Assembly: GCA_963600315.1 (NCBI GenBank)
Contig: CAVCAW010000040.1
Coordinates: forward strand, 1 to 47,811
DNA: 47,811 nucleotides
Direction: 5' to 3'
DNA from: UBA6382 sp963600315
GTDB taxonomy: Bacteria; Bacteroidota; Bacteroidia; Bacteroidales; Bacteroidaceae
Shown here: positions 32,115-40,994 of the stretch, piece after piece
Numbering within the stretch: position 1 is the stretch's first letter
Layout: each line of letters begins with the position of its first letter
Program-made: the position numbers and the translations under genes
Notes under the pieces: generated by a model
What the model saw: the letters and a program-made list of their open reading frames with translations, nothing else
Told to the model about the DNA's origin: nothing
Databases searched by the model: none

Positions 32115-32408
32115 ATGACACAGACAACAAAAAAGAACTTGACAACAAACAAAACCGAAGCACAACACAACAACAACCCTGCAATGTTGGCTTTCAGCAA
32201 GATTAACTACATTTTGCTTGCCATAGGTATGGCTATAATCATTTTGGGCTTCATCTTGATGTCGGGCAATTCCTCAACACCCCAGGCCTACGACCCAGAA
32301 ATCTTCAACACCATGCACATAAAAGTAGCTCCAATGGTATGCCTGTTTGGATTTTTGTTTATCATCGTAGCCATTATCTACCACAAAAAAGACAACACAC
32401 AGGAGTAG
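32115..32408 (+). CDS. DUF3098 small membrane protein
   Basis: The 97-residue protein has two transmembrane helices (about 32-50 and 70-90). The segment FSKINYILLAIGMAIIILGF followed by MSGN and a second helix ending in YHKK is the DUF3098 pattern, known only from Bacteroidetes and regularly placed between ftsX and uppP. The N-terminus is polar and rich in Thr, Asn and Lys. No function is established; the neighbours suggest an envelope or division role. Confidence 0.88.
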   Translation: MTQTTKKNLTTNKTEAQHNNNPAMLAFSKINYILLAIGMAIIILGFILMSGNSSTPQAYDPEIFNTMHIKVAPMVCLFGFLFIIVAIIYHKKDNTQE

Positions 32409-32441
32409 TGACCGTTATCAGTCTGAAATCCCTATTGAACA

Positions 32442-33254
32442 ATGGATACATTACAAGCAATAATTCTAGGACTCATACAAGGATTGACGGAGTTTCTTCC
32501 TATAAGCAGCAGTGGACACCTACAGATAGGCAAAGCACTGCTTGGAGAATCGGCCGCAGACGGAGGACTGGCCTTTGACGTCATGGTACACATAGCTACC
32601 GTGCTCTCCACAATTGTAGTGCTTTGGAAAGAAATTGCGTGGATTTTCGCAGGGTTGTTCAAATTCAAACTCAACGATGAAACACGCTATGTCATAAACA
32701 TTATTATTTCTATGATACCTGTGGGCATAGTAGGAGTGTTCTTCAAAGACAAGGTGGAGGCTCTGTATGATAACCATGGTTTGGTGGTAACGGGTTTTTG
32801 CTTGCTGATTACAGCCATTCTACTAGCTCTTACACATTTTTATAAGCCAAAGGAGAAAGAACGCATCACGCCTCAGAATGCATTTGTGATAGGTCTGGCG
32901 CAAGCTGCAGCAGCCGTGTTGCCGGGACTGTCGCGCAGCGGATCAACGATAGCTACAGGGTTGCTGCTAGGCAACAGCCGCAAAAGCCTCGCACAATTTT
33001 CATTTCTCATGGTCATACCGCCCATTCTCGGTGCTGCCGTCTTGGATTTTAAAGATCTTGTGAGTGGTGGTCAGGAAAGCGGTATCGATGTGCCGACAAT
33101 GTCACTTATTGCAGGTTTCTTAGCTGCATTCATATCAGGAAGTTTTGCCTGCAAATGCATGATTGCGCTAGTCAAGAAATGCAAGCTAATATATTTTGCC
33201 GTCTACTGTGCCATTGTGGGAGCGGTCGTACTAGGATTCCATTTTTTCTCATAA
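32442..33254 (+). CDS. uppP: Undecaprenyl-diphosphate phosphatase UppP (BacA)
   Basis: UppP removes a phosphate from undecaprenyl pyrophosphate to recycle the lipid carrier for peptidoglycan and other glycans; overexpression gives bacitracin resistance. The 270-residue polytopic membrane protein has both signature regions of the family: EFLPISSSGHL (about 17-27, with the catalytic Glu and Ser-rich loop) and the inverted-repeat motif LPGLSRSGSTIATGLLLG (about 160-177). It lies 33 nt after DUF3098 and 9 nt before truB, clearly within an operon. Confidence 0.95.
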   Translation: MDTLQAIILGLIQGLTEFLPISSSGHLQIGKALLGESAADGGLAFDVMVHIATVLSTIVVLWKEIAWIFAGLFKFKLNDETRYVINIIISMIPVGIVGVFFKDKVEALYDNHGLVVTGFCLLITAILLALTHFYKPKEKERITPQNAFVIGLAQAAAAVLPGLSRSGSTIATGLLLGNSRKSLAQFSFLMVIPPILGAAVLDFKDLVSGGQESGIDVPTMSLIAGFLAAFISGSFACKCMIALVKKCKLIYFAVYCAIVGAVVLGFHFFS

Positions 33255-33263
33255 ACAATATTA

Positions 33264-33962
33264 ATGAATTTCTACGCTGGAGAAATCCTTGCTTTTGACA
33301 AACCCAAAGAGTGGACATCGTTCGGGCTGGTAGCTCGGGTAAGATGGTTGTTGTCACAGAAACTTGGCACCAAAATAAAGATTGGTCATGCAGGCACTCT
33401 CGACCCTCTTGCAACAGGAGTGTTGCTGCTGTGCACGGGCAAAGCAACCAAAAGGATAGAAGAACTACAAAACCATACTAAGGAGTACGTAGCAACACTA
33501 AAACTAGGGGCAACGACACCTAGCTTTGACATGGAGCACCCCGAAGACGCTACCTACCCTACCGACCATATAACACGACAGGGAATAGACTCTGTACTGA
33601 GCGGCTTTATCGGCACAATAGAACAAATTCCTCCCGCATTTTCCGCCTGCAAAATAAGCGGCGTACGAGCATTTAATCTAGCACGTAACGGACAAGAGGT
33701 GAAGCTGAAACCCAAAACGCTGACCATCGATGAAATTGAAGTGATAAGCTACGAAAAACCAATGCTGACCATAAGGGTGGTGTGCAGTAAAGGAACGTAT
33801 ATACGCGCTCTTGCACGCGACATTGGCCAGGCTCTCAACAGCGGAGCATATCTTACAGATTTACGACGCACTCGTATCGGAGATTTTCACGTAAGCCAGT
33901 GTTTGACCCTTGATGACTTTCCACAATGGTTGGACTCGGTCGAAATAGATTCTATCGCATAG
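33264..33962 (+). CDS. truB: tRNA pseudouridine(55) synthase TruB
   Basis: TruB makes the universal pseudouridine 55 in the T loop of tRNAs. The 232-residue protein has the catalytic motif IGHAGTLDPLATGVLLLCTG with the essential Asp (about residue 45) and the upstream FDKPKEWTSF. The EYVATLKLG and KGTYIRALARDIG motifs follow in the normal order. It lacks a C-terminal PUA extension, which matches the shorter TruB form. It is 9 nt after uppP, and queA follows 42 nt later. Confidence 0.95.
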   Translation: MNFYAGEILAFDKPKEWTSFGLVARVRWLLSQKLGTKIKIGHAGTLDPLATGVLLLCTGKATKRIEELQNHTKEYVATLKLGATTPSFDMEHPEDATYPTDHITRQGIDSVLSGFIGTIEQIPPAFSACKISGVRAFNLARNGQEVKLKPKTLTIDEIEVISYEKPMLTIRVVCSKGTYIRALARDIGQALNSGAYLTDLRRTRIGDFHVSQCLTLDDFPQWLDSVEIDSIA

Positions 33963-34004
33963 TTTGCACAATTCCAAGAAAAACAAAACATCATAATAGA
34001 ACTC

Positions 34005-35057
34005 ATGAAACTTTCAAATTTTAAGTTCAAACTTCCCGAAGAACTCATTGCACAAGAAGCTGATCCTTTCCGCGATGGTTGTCGTATGCTCGTTCTGCAC
34101 CGCAAAACTGGCAATGTGGAACACAAGATGTTCAACGACATCTTTTCGTATTTCAACGAAGACGATGTGTTTGTCTTTAACGACACTAAGGTAATGCCCG
34201 CAAAGCTCTGTGGCAACAAAGAGCGCACTGGAGCACGTATTGAGGTGTTTTTGCGCCGAGAGTTGAATAAGGAAGACCGACTTTGGGATGTAACAGTAGA
34301 CCCTGCGCGCAAAATCCGCATAGGCAACAAACTGTATTTCGGTGAAGATGACTCTCTTGTGGCCGAAGTCATTGACAACACTACAAGTCGCGGACGAACA
34401 CTGAGATTTCTCTACGATGGCACACACGAAGAATTTAAGAAAGACCTATATGCACTAGGATCCGCCCCCCTACCCTCATATATCAAGCGAGAACCGACCG
34501 AAGAAGACCTTGAAGACTTCCAATGCGTGTTTGCACAAAACGAAGGCGCAACGACCGCTCCAGCCACTGGCATGCACTTCTCGCGCATTACACTCAAAAA
34601 GATGGAGGTGCTAGGCATTAATTCAGCATTTCTGACTCTCCACTGCGGACAAAGTAACTTCAGCAAGACTGATGTGGAAGACCTAACCAAGCACAAAATG
34701 GACTCAGAGGAGATGCACATCAACGAAGAGTGTTGTGAACTTGTCAACAAGGCCAAAGATAACAACAGGCAAGTGCTGGCTGTAGGCACAACTACGCAAC
34801 GAGCACTAGAAAGTGCATGCGACACTCTACACCACATCAAGCCTTTTGACGGATGGTCTAACAAATTCATCTTCCCACCATACACTTTCAACGTTGCCAC
34901 ATCGATGCTTGCAAACCTCTACACCCCTGAAAGCACTTTGCTCATGCTTACAGCAGCATTCGGCGGATACACTCAGACAATGGAGGCTTATTCAATTGCA
35001 GTAAAGAAAAAATACAAGTTTGGAATCTTCGGTGATGTCATGCTGATTGTGGACTGA
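34005..35057 (+). CDS. queA: S-adenosylmethionine:tRNA ribosyltransferase-isomerase QueA
   Basis: QueA transfers and rearranges the ribosyl part of S-adenosylmethionine onto preQ1 at tRNA position 34, giving epoxyqueuosine. The 350-residue length is normal. Family landmarks are FKLPEELIAQEADPFRDGCR at the N-terminus, FVFNDTKVMPAKLCG (about 55-69), LGSAPLPSYIKR, the GATTAPATGMHFS motif (about 181-193) and TTTQRALES. It is followed by folK after 24 nt. Confidence 0.95.
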   Translation: MKLSNFKFKLPEELIAQEADPFRDGCRMLVLHRKTGNVEHKMFNDIFSYFNEDDVFVFNDTKVMPAKLCGNKERTGARIEVFLRRELNKEDRLWDVTVDPARKIRIGNKLYFGEDDSLVAEVIDNTTSRGRTLRFLYDGTHEEFKKDLYALGSAPLPSYIKREPTEEDLEDFQCVFAQNEGATTAPATGMHFSRITLKKMEVLGINSAFLTLHCGQSNFSKTDVEDLTKHKMDSEEMHINEECCELVNKAKDNNRQVLAVGTTTQRALESACDTLHHIKPFDGWSNKFIFPPYTFNVATSMLANLYTPESTLLMLTAAFGGYTQTMEAYSIAVKKKYKFGIFGDVMLIVD

Positions 35058-35081
35058 TGCGTAACTGCTGAAAAAAACAAC

Positions 35082-35588
35082 ATGCCTCATCTTGCGTATA
35101 TTGGGTTAGGAACGAACCTGTGTTTCAATGCCGAAAAGAACAGAGACTGTCAACTGCGCAACAATTTGGAAAGAGCCATTGCGGCTCTTAAGGAACAAGT
35201 TGGCACACTTGTAAAACTCTCGTCTTACATCAGCACTATGCCCTGGGGATTTCACTCGGAAAACACGTTTCTAAATGCCGTGGCTTTGTTCAGTACAGAA
35301 CTTACACCCCAACAACTGCTAGTTGCCACACAAGACATAGAGAAAGGCATGGGGCGGACTTGCAAAAGCCATGGCCACCAATATCAAGACCGAATAATAG
35401 ATATTGACATCTTGTTGTATGATAACGAGGCGATTTCGTGTCACAACCTAGTCATCCCACATCCACAAATGGAGAAAAGGCTCTTCGTTCTGCAACCAAT
35501 GGCAGAAATCGCACCAACACTCCAGCATCCGGTCACACACAAGACTTTCGCCCAATTGCTGGAAGAGCTGCAAACAGAAACGGCATAA
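35082..35588 (+). CDS. folK: 2-amino-4-hydroxy-6-hydroxymethyldihydropteridine diphosphokinase
   Basis: FolK (HPPK) pyrophosphorylates the pterin in folate synthesis. The 168-residue protein starts with AYIGLGTN, has the SSYISTMPWGF region with the pterin-stacking aromatics, the QDIEKGMGRT motif (about 87-96) and the metal-binding DRIIDIDILLYDNE (about 107-120, Asp-x-Asp), then VIPHPQMEKRLFVLQPMAEI. It is the last of the tight ftsX-to-folK genes, with 32 nt to the SpmAB gene. Confidence 0.93.
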   Translation: MPHLAYIGLGTNLCFNAEKNRDCQLRNNLERAIAALKEQVGTLVKLSSYISTMPWGFHSENTFLNAVALFSTELTPQQLLVATQDIEKGMGRTCKSHGHQYQDRIIDIDILLYDNEAISCHNLVIPHPQMEKRLFVLQPMAEIAPTLQHPVTHKTFAQLLEELQTETA

Positions 35589-35620
35589 ACGGCAGACTTT
35601 GACTGAACACAACAAACAAA

Positions 35621-36856
35621 ATGGTACTCAACTATATCTGGATTTCATTTTTCTGCATAGCTTTCGTTATTGGAGCTATAAAGATGTGCTTTCTCGGTGA
35701 CACAGAGGTGTTTCCCAATATAATGAGTTCGACATTTGACACCGCCAAATCTGCTTTTGAAATAAGCCTGGGATTGACGGGGGTACTCTCTTTGTGGCTT
35801 GGAATAATGAAAATTGGCGAGCGGGGCGGACTCATCAATGCTTTGGCCAGAGTCCTCAGCCCGTTGATGACTAAGCTATTTCCAGATATTCCCAAAAACC
35901 ACCCAGTTTTCGGCAATATGTTCATGAATATCTCCGCCAATATGCTTGGCCTTGACAATGCCGCAACACCACTCGGACTTAAAACAATGGAGGGGCTGCA
36001 AGAACTCAACACAAGAAAAGACACAGCCACCAATCCGATGATTATGTTCTTGGTACTTAACACCAGCGGACTGACAATTGTGCCGATATCTATCTTGGTT
36101 TATAGAGCACAGCTAGGAGCATCGCAGCCAACCGACGTGTTTCTTCCCATATTGCTTGCCACATTTGTCTCGACTATTGGTGGCATTATCGTAACTTCTA
36201 TCTATCAGAAGATTAATCTCTTCAACCGCACTATAATCATAACTCTCGGAGGAGCCTGTTTGGTTGTTGCAACTCTCGTGTGGGGATTCTCACAACTTGA
36301 TCAGTCAACTATGGGAACTGTAGCCAACAACTTCGCCAACGTTCTGTTAATGCTGATTGTGATGACATTTTTGGTTGCAGGCATAAGGAAACGTCTAAAT
36401 GTTTACGATGCTTTCATTGAGGGGGCAAAAGAGGGCTTTCTGACGGCCGTACGCATCATTCCATACCTGGTAGCCATGTTGGTAGGTATCGGCGTTTTTA
36501 GAGCCTCTGGCGGCATGGATTGGCTAGTTGCAGGACTCCAATGGCTTTTTGACCAAGCAGGTGTAGCCACCGATTGGATAGGAGCTCTGCCTACCGCTAT
36601 AATGAAACCGCTGTCGGGGAGTGGCGCACGTGGCATGATGATAGATGCCATGACCACATGGGGAGCAGATTCATTTGTTGGGCGACTTAGCTGCATCTTC
36701 CAAGGGTGTACTGACACGACGTTCTATATCATTGCCGTATACTTTGGCTCTGTGGGCATAAGCAAAACACGCCATGCTGTTGTCTGCGGGTTGCTGGCGG
36801 ATTTAATAGGTATTGTTGCAGCCATATTTATATGCTATCTATTTTTCAAACCTTAA
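35621..36856 (+). CDS. Fused SpmA/SpmB-like nucleoside-recognition membrane protein
   Basis: The 411-residue protein has about nine hydrophobic segments and two Gate (nucleoside recognition) domains. The first half is SpmA-like (MKIGERGGLINALARVLSPL, then MFMNISANMLGLDNAATPLG at about 104-123); the second is SpmB-like (KEGFLTAVRIIPYLVAMLVG, PLSGSGARGMMIDAM and FQGCTDTTFYIIAVYFGSVG, about 364-383). In Bacillus SpmA and SpmB are separate and affect spore core dehydration; fused forms in non-spore-formers have no settled role and probably transport a small molecule. It lies 32 nt after folK and may be co-transcribed. Confidence 0.88.
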   Translation: MVLNYIWISFFCIAFVIGAIKMCFLGDTEVFPNIMSSTFDTAKSAFEISLGLTGVLSLWLGIMKIGERGGLINALARVLSPLMTKLFPDIPKNHPVFGNMFMNISANMLGLDNAATPLGLKTMEGLQELNTRKDTATNPMIMFLVLNTSGLTIVPISILVYRAQLGASQPTDVFLPILLATFVSTIGGIIVTSIYQKINLFNRTIIITLGGACLVVATLVWGFSQLDQSTMGTVANNFANVLLMLIVMTFLVAGIRKRLNVYDAFIEGAKEGFLTAVRIIPYLVAMLVGIGVFRASGGMDWLVAGLQWLFDQAGVATDWIGALPTAIMKPLSGSGARGMMIDAMTTWGADSFVGRLSCIFQGCTDTTFYIIAVYFGSVGISKTRHAVVCGLLADLIGIVAAIFICYLFFKP

Positions 36857-37042
36857 AACTGCACTCATAGCAAAGTGTGGAAATCTACAGCAAAGACCAT
36901 CGAAATTGAAGTCTACTGTTTATGTAATCTTGACTCTGAAAATATTTTACAAACAAAATCATAGCGACCAAACAGAAAGTCGCAACATTGCGCAAAGCGC
37001 TACTTCCAGTAACACAAACTTGGGAACATCAAGAGTTTTCAG

Positions 37043-37050
37043 TATTTTTG
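37043..37050 (+). promoter_or_regulatory. -7 box TATTTTTG of ychF
   Basis: Exact TAnnTTTG match 26 nt before the ychF ATG. The 220 nt between the SpmAB gene and ychF hold no other recognisable element. Confidence 0.65.
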
Positions 37051-37076
37051 CGCTAAAATAGAAAAACACACTAAAC

Positions 37077-38180
37077 ATGAGTTTACAATGCGGAATAGTA
37101 GGATTGCCCAATGTAGGCAAATCCACTCTTTTCAACTGCCTGAGTAATGCAAAAGCACAGGCCGCCAATTTTCCCTTCTGCACTATCGAACCTAACGTAG
37201 GAGTTATCACCGTGCCTGATGAACGTCTGGCCAAACTTGCGGAACTGGTGCACCCTGGTCGTATTGTTCCTACTACGGTAGAAATTGTCGACATAGCAGG
37301 TCTTGTAAAAGGTGCAAGCAAGGGCGAAGGTCTAGGCAACCAATTTTTGGCAAACATTAGGGAGACTGATGCCATCCTACATGTATTGAGATGTTTTGAT
37401 AATGACAATGTGGTTCACGTTGACGGCAGCGTAGATCCTGTCAGAGACAAAGAAATCATTGACACAGAACTACAGATAAAAGACCTAGAAACTGTAGAAA
37501 ACCGCATCAAGCGTGTGGAAAAAATCGCACAAGTCGGGGGCGACAAAAATGCAAAAACAGAATATGAAGTTCTGCTTGCATACAAAGAGGCTCTCAGCCA
37601 AGGCAAATCGGCTCGTAGCGTTACTTTTGAAAGCAAAGAACAACAGCAAGCATCCAAAAACCTATTTCTGCTGACAGCCAAACCTGTGCTGTATGTTTGC
37701 AACGTAGATGAAGGAAGTGCCGTGAATGGCAATAAATACGTTGAACAAGTGAAACAGGCTGTAGAAGGGGAAAATGCTGAAGTTATCGTTGTAGCAGCCA
37801 AGACAGAGGCTGACATAGCTGAACTTGAGACTTATGAGGAACGTCAGATGTTTCTAGAAGATGCAGGGTTGACCGAATCAGGCTGCAATAGGCTTGTGAA
37901 GGCTGCCTATGCGTTGCTGAACTTGCAGACATTTATTACAGCTGGCGAAATGGAGGTTAAAGCATGGACATTCCGCAAGGGATGGAAAGCACCACAATGC
38001 GCAGGAGTAATACACACCGACTTTGAAAAAGGCTTTATAAGAGCAGAAGTCATAAAGTATGACGACTACATTAAATATGGCAGTGAATCTGCCGTAAGAG
38101 AAGCGGGGAAACTCGGTATAGAAGGAAAAGAATACATCGTGCAAGATGGCGACATCATGCACTTCAGATTCAACGTATAG
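37077..38180 (+). CDS. ychF: Redox-regulated ATPase YchF
   Basis: YchF is an Obg-family P-loop protein that hydrolyses ATP rather than GTP, binds ribosomes and takes part in stress responses. The 367-residue protein has the Walker A motif GLPNVGKST (8-16), switch elements with VDIAGLVKGASKGEGLGNQF (about 71-90), the NxxE base-recognition motif in YVCNVDEGS, a coiled-coil insertion (about 130-195) and a C-terminal TGS domain with TFRKGWKAPQCAGVIHTDFE (about 301-320) and YIVQDGDIMHFRFNV. All are standard. Confidence 0.95.
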   Translation: MSLQCGIVGLPNVGKSTLFNCLSNAKAQAANFPFCTIEPNVGVITVPDERLAKLAELVHPGRIVPTTVEIVDIAGLVKGASKGEGLGNQFLANIRETDAILHVLRCFDNDNVVHVDGSVDPVRDKEIIDTELQIKDLETVENRIKRVEKIAQVGGDKNAKTEYEVLLAYKEALSQGKSARSVTFESKEQQQASKNLFLLTAKPVLYVCNVDEGSAVNGNKYVEQVKQAVEGENAEVIVVAAKTEADIAELETYEERQMFLEDAGLTESGCNRLVKAAYALLNLQTFITAGEMEVKAWTFRKGWKAPQCAGVIHTDFEKGFIRAEVIKYDDYIKYGSESAVREAGKLGIEGKEYIVQDGDIMHFRFNV

Positions 38181-38213
38181 TCTCTTGTTTAATCATCAGA
38201 ACAATCCTTATTT

Positions 38214-39050
38214 ATGCTAGCTACTATTATATGGCAACCAGACCCCATCGCATTCAGCTTGTTGGGATTTGATGTAAGATGGTATTCGCTATGTTGGTGC
38301 TGTGCGCTTGTAGCAGGCTATTTAATTATGGCTCAACTTTATAAGGATCAACGAATTAGCAGAGAAAAATTTGAGCCATTATTTCTATATGTCTTTATCG
38401 GAGTAATCATTGGCGCAAGATTAGGACATTGTTTGTTCTACGAACCGGGATATTTCCTTAATCATATAACGGAAATGCTTCTTCCGATAAAGAAAGATGG
38501 TTACGGAACATGGCACATCGTTGGTTATGAGGGACTTGCAAGCCACGGAGGAGTAATCGGCATGATTACTGCAATCGTGATTTACTGCCATAAGTTTAAG
38601 GTCAACCTCCTAAGAGTACTTGACAACATGGGCATTGTATCACCCATCTCGGCTGCTTTCATACGCATTGGCAACCTGTTTAACTCTGAAATAGTAGGAA
38701 GACCTACAGATGCCTCGTGGGGTTTTGTTTTTGCCAACAATGGAGAGAACTTTTCGCGCCATCCGGCACAACTTTACGAAGCTATAAGCTATGCAATTCT
38801 TTTTATTGCAACTATCGCTATCTATAAAAAACTACGAAGCCGTGTCGGCACAGGATTTTTCTTCGGATTGTGTCTGACAACTATATTCAGTCTTCGACTT
38901 GTAATCGAATTCTTAAAGGACAACCAAGTAGGTTTTGAAGAGGGTATGTTTCTTAACATGGGGCAAATTCTAAGCCTACCTCTTATTGCCATCGGCATTT
39001 ATTGTATGTGCAATGGGAAATGGTGCAAAAAACTGAGCGAAAAAAAATAG
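38214..39050 (+). CDS. lgt: Prolipoprotein diacylglyceryl transferase
   Basis: Lgt moves the diacylglyceryl group of phosphatidylglycerol onto the lipobox cysteine of prelipoproteins in the inner membrane. The 278-residue protein has seven predicted membrane segments. It has the HGG motif in GLASHGGVIGM (about 101-111), the Lgt signature RIGNLFNSEIVGRPTDASWG (about 151-170) and HPAQLYEA after it. It starts 33 nt after ychF and ends 4 nt before mnmG, so these three genes look like one operon. Confidence 0.95.
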   Translation: MLATIIWQPDPIAFSLLGFDVRWYSLCWCCALVAGYLIMAQLYKDQRISREKFEPLFLYVFIGVIIGARLGHCLFYEPGYFLNHITEMLLPIKKDGYGTWHIVGYEGLASHGGVIGMITAIVIYCHKFKVNLLRVLDNMGIVSPISAAFIRIGNLFNSEIVGRPTDASWGFVFANNGENFSRHPAQLYEAISYAILFIATIAIYKKLRSRVGTGFFFGLCLTTIFSLRLVIEFLKDNQVGFEEGMFLNMGQILSLPLIAIGIYCMCNGKWCKKLSEKK

Positions 39051-39054
39051 TCTT

Positions 39055-40935
39055 ATGCGTTTGGACTATGACATCATAGTAATCGGTGCTGGACACGCAG
39101 GATGCGAAGCAGCACACGCTGCTGCCGTCAGAGGCACACAAGTGTGCCTTATTACCATGGACTTGGAGAAAACAGCTCAAATGAGCTGCAATCCAGCGAT
39201 AGGAGGAATTGCAAAAGGACAGATTGTGCGCGAAATAGACGCACTGGGCGGCATGACTGGACAAATTACGGACCGCACAACCATACAGTTCCGTATGCTC
39301 AACCTCTCCAAAGGTCCCGCTATGTGGAGTCCGCGAGCACAGTGCGACAGATTCAAGTTCAGCACACTATGGAAAAAAACACTTGAAAACACACCCAACC
39401 TCACCCTCTGGCAAGACCAAGTAGACGAAATCTTAACCGAAGGAGGCGCTGTAACTGGCGTCCACACCGTCTGGGGGCACGTATTTAGGGCCAAATGCGT
39501 CATTCTGACGGCAGGAACATTCTTGAATGGACTGATGCACATCGGACGCTCAAAAGTGCCAGGAGGACGTATTTCTGAGCCAGCAAGCCTACATCTCACA
39601 GAATCAATATCGCGCCATGGCGTGACAGTCGGAAGAATGAAGACAGGAACGCCGCTAAGGATAAATGCAAACTCCGTAGACTTCACAAAACTGACCAAAC
39701 AAGACGGAGATGTGGACTTCCATCACTTCTCTTTCGTTACAGACGAAGCGGAGCGCAGAGCTATGCAGCAGCTCCCATGCTGGATTTGTAACACCAACGA
39801 ACGAGCACACGAGATCATGCGCAATGCTCTCGCCGATTCTCCTCTCTACAATGGACAAATCAAAAGCATCGGTCCAAGGTACTGTCCAAGCATCGAGACC
39901 AAACTGCACACCTTTCCGGACAAGGACCATCACCCCCTCTTTCTCGAGCCCGAAGGACTGGACACAAATCAGATGTATCTGAACGGATTCTCTTCAAGCC
40001 TACCGACCGATGTGCAGCTGGAGGCACTCCGAACAATCCCAGGATTTGAGAACGTGGAAATTTATCGCTCCGGCTACGCAATAGAATATGATTTCTTCGA
40101 TCCGACCGAACTCTATCATTCGTTGGAATCGAAGAAAATTGCCAATCTCTACTTTGCAGGACAAGTCAACGGAACTACCGGCTACGAAGAGGCAGCAGGA
40201 CAGGGCCTCGTAGCCGGTATAAATGCTTCGTTGAAATGTGAGGAAAAAGAACCTTTCGTAATGAAGCGCGACGAAAGCTACATCGGCGTTCTCATCGATG
40301 ATCTCGTGACGAAGGGAGTTGACGAGCCCTACCGAATGTTTACCTCGCGCGCAGAATTCCGCATACTGCTGCGGCAGGACAACGCAGATGCCAGACTTAC
40401 GCCCGCAGGGTATAAGCTCGGTCTAATCGGCAAAAAAAGGCACGAAGAATTCCTAAACAAGCAGCAAGCCATTGCCGACATCATCTCATACTGCAAGGAA
40501 CACAACGCAAAGCCTGGAGATATTGACGAGCAACTCGCAGCAGTGGGCAGCACTCCCCTATCCGTGACAACAAAGCTTAGCACCATCATCAGCCGGCCAA
40601 ACGTCACGTTGAACGCGATAGCCGAAACAAAACCTGCACTAAGGAAACTTCTGGAGTCTACAGGAAATAAGAAATGTGAAATCACGGAAACTGCCGAAAT
40701 TGCCGTCAAATACGAAGGCTATATAATAAGAGAGCAACAGGAGGCGCAGAAAATGCACCGCCTTGAGTCCATCCGCATTCGCGGAGTTTTCGACTACTCA
40801 CAAATCAAGCAGATTTCAACGGAAGGTAGACAGAAACTCGCAAAGACCGACCCCGAAACGCTGGGGCAGGCATCAAGAATTCCCGGCGTCAGCCCGAGCG
40901 ACATCAACGTCCTATTGGTGCTCATGCACCGTTAA
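39055..40935 (+). CDS. mnmG: tRNA uridine-5-carboxymethylaminomethyl modification enzyme MnmG
   Basis: MnmG (GidA), with MnmE, installs cmnm5 at the wobble uridine of several tRNAs using FAD. The 626-residue protein has the N-terminal dinucleotide motif IGAGHAGCEAA (10-20), the two GidA signatures (GPAMWSPRAQCDRFKF region and the GQVNGTTGYEEAAGQGL region near 365-381), conserved cysteine in LPCWICNTNE and the C-terminal MnmE-binding helical domain with RIRGVFDYSQIKQIS (about 566-580). The gene follows lgt by 4 nt. A perfect parS palindrome lies 10 nt after its stop. Confidence 0.96.
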   Translation: MRLDYDIIVIGAGHAGCEAAHAAAVRGTQVCLITMDLEKTAQMSCNPAIGGIAKGQIVREIDALGGMTGQITDRTTIQFRMLNLSKGPAMWSPRAQCDRFKFSTLWKKTLENTPNLTLWQDQVDEILTEGGAVTGVHTVWGHVFRAKCVILTAGTFLNGLMHIGRSKVPGGRISEPASLHLTESISRHGVTVGRMKTGTPLRINANSVDFTKLTKQDGDVDFHHFSFVTDEAERRAMQQLPCWICNTNERAHEIMRNALADSPLYNGQIKSIGPRYCPSIETKLHTFPDKDHHPLFLEPEGLDTNQMYLNGFSSSLPTDVQLEALRTIPGFENVEIYRSGYAIEYDFFDPTELYHSLESKKIANLYFAGQVNGTTGYEEAAGQGLVAGINASLKCEEKEPFVMKRDESYIGVLIDDLVTKGVDEPYRMFTSRAEFRILLRQDNADARLTPAGYKLGLIGKKRHEEFLNKQQAIADIISYCKEHNAKPGDIDEQLAAVGSTPLSVTTKLSTIISRPNVTLNAIAETKPALRKLLESTGNKKCEITETAEIAVKYEGYIIREQQEAQKMHRLESIRIRGVFDYSQIKQISTEGRQKLAKTDPETLGQASRIPGVSPSDINVLLVLMHR

Positions 40936-40945
40936 GCGTTTTCTG

Positions 40946-40961
40946 TGTTTCACGTGAAACA
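40946..40961. promoter_or_regulatory. parS centromere site (perfect consensus)
   Basis: TGTTTCACGTGAAACA is a perfect 16-bp palindrome and equals the widely conserved ParB-binding parS consensus. It lies in the 59-nt gap between mnmG and uvrC. parS sites usually cluster in the origin-proximal part of the chromosome. parA and parB are not in this window. Confidence 0.9.
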
Positions 40962-40994
40962 TCGGCACGAAAAATCTTTGTCAACAAACTGAAA

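Noticed and set aside
40936..40994. Replication origin next to mnmG (gidA)
   Set aside because: Only the parS site is seen; there is no cluster of DnaA boxes or AT-rich unwinding element in this 59-nt gap.
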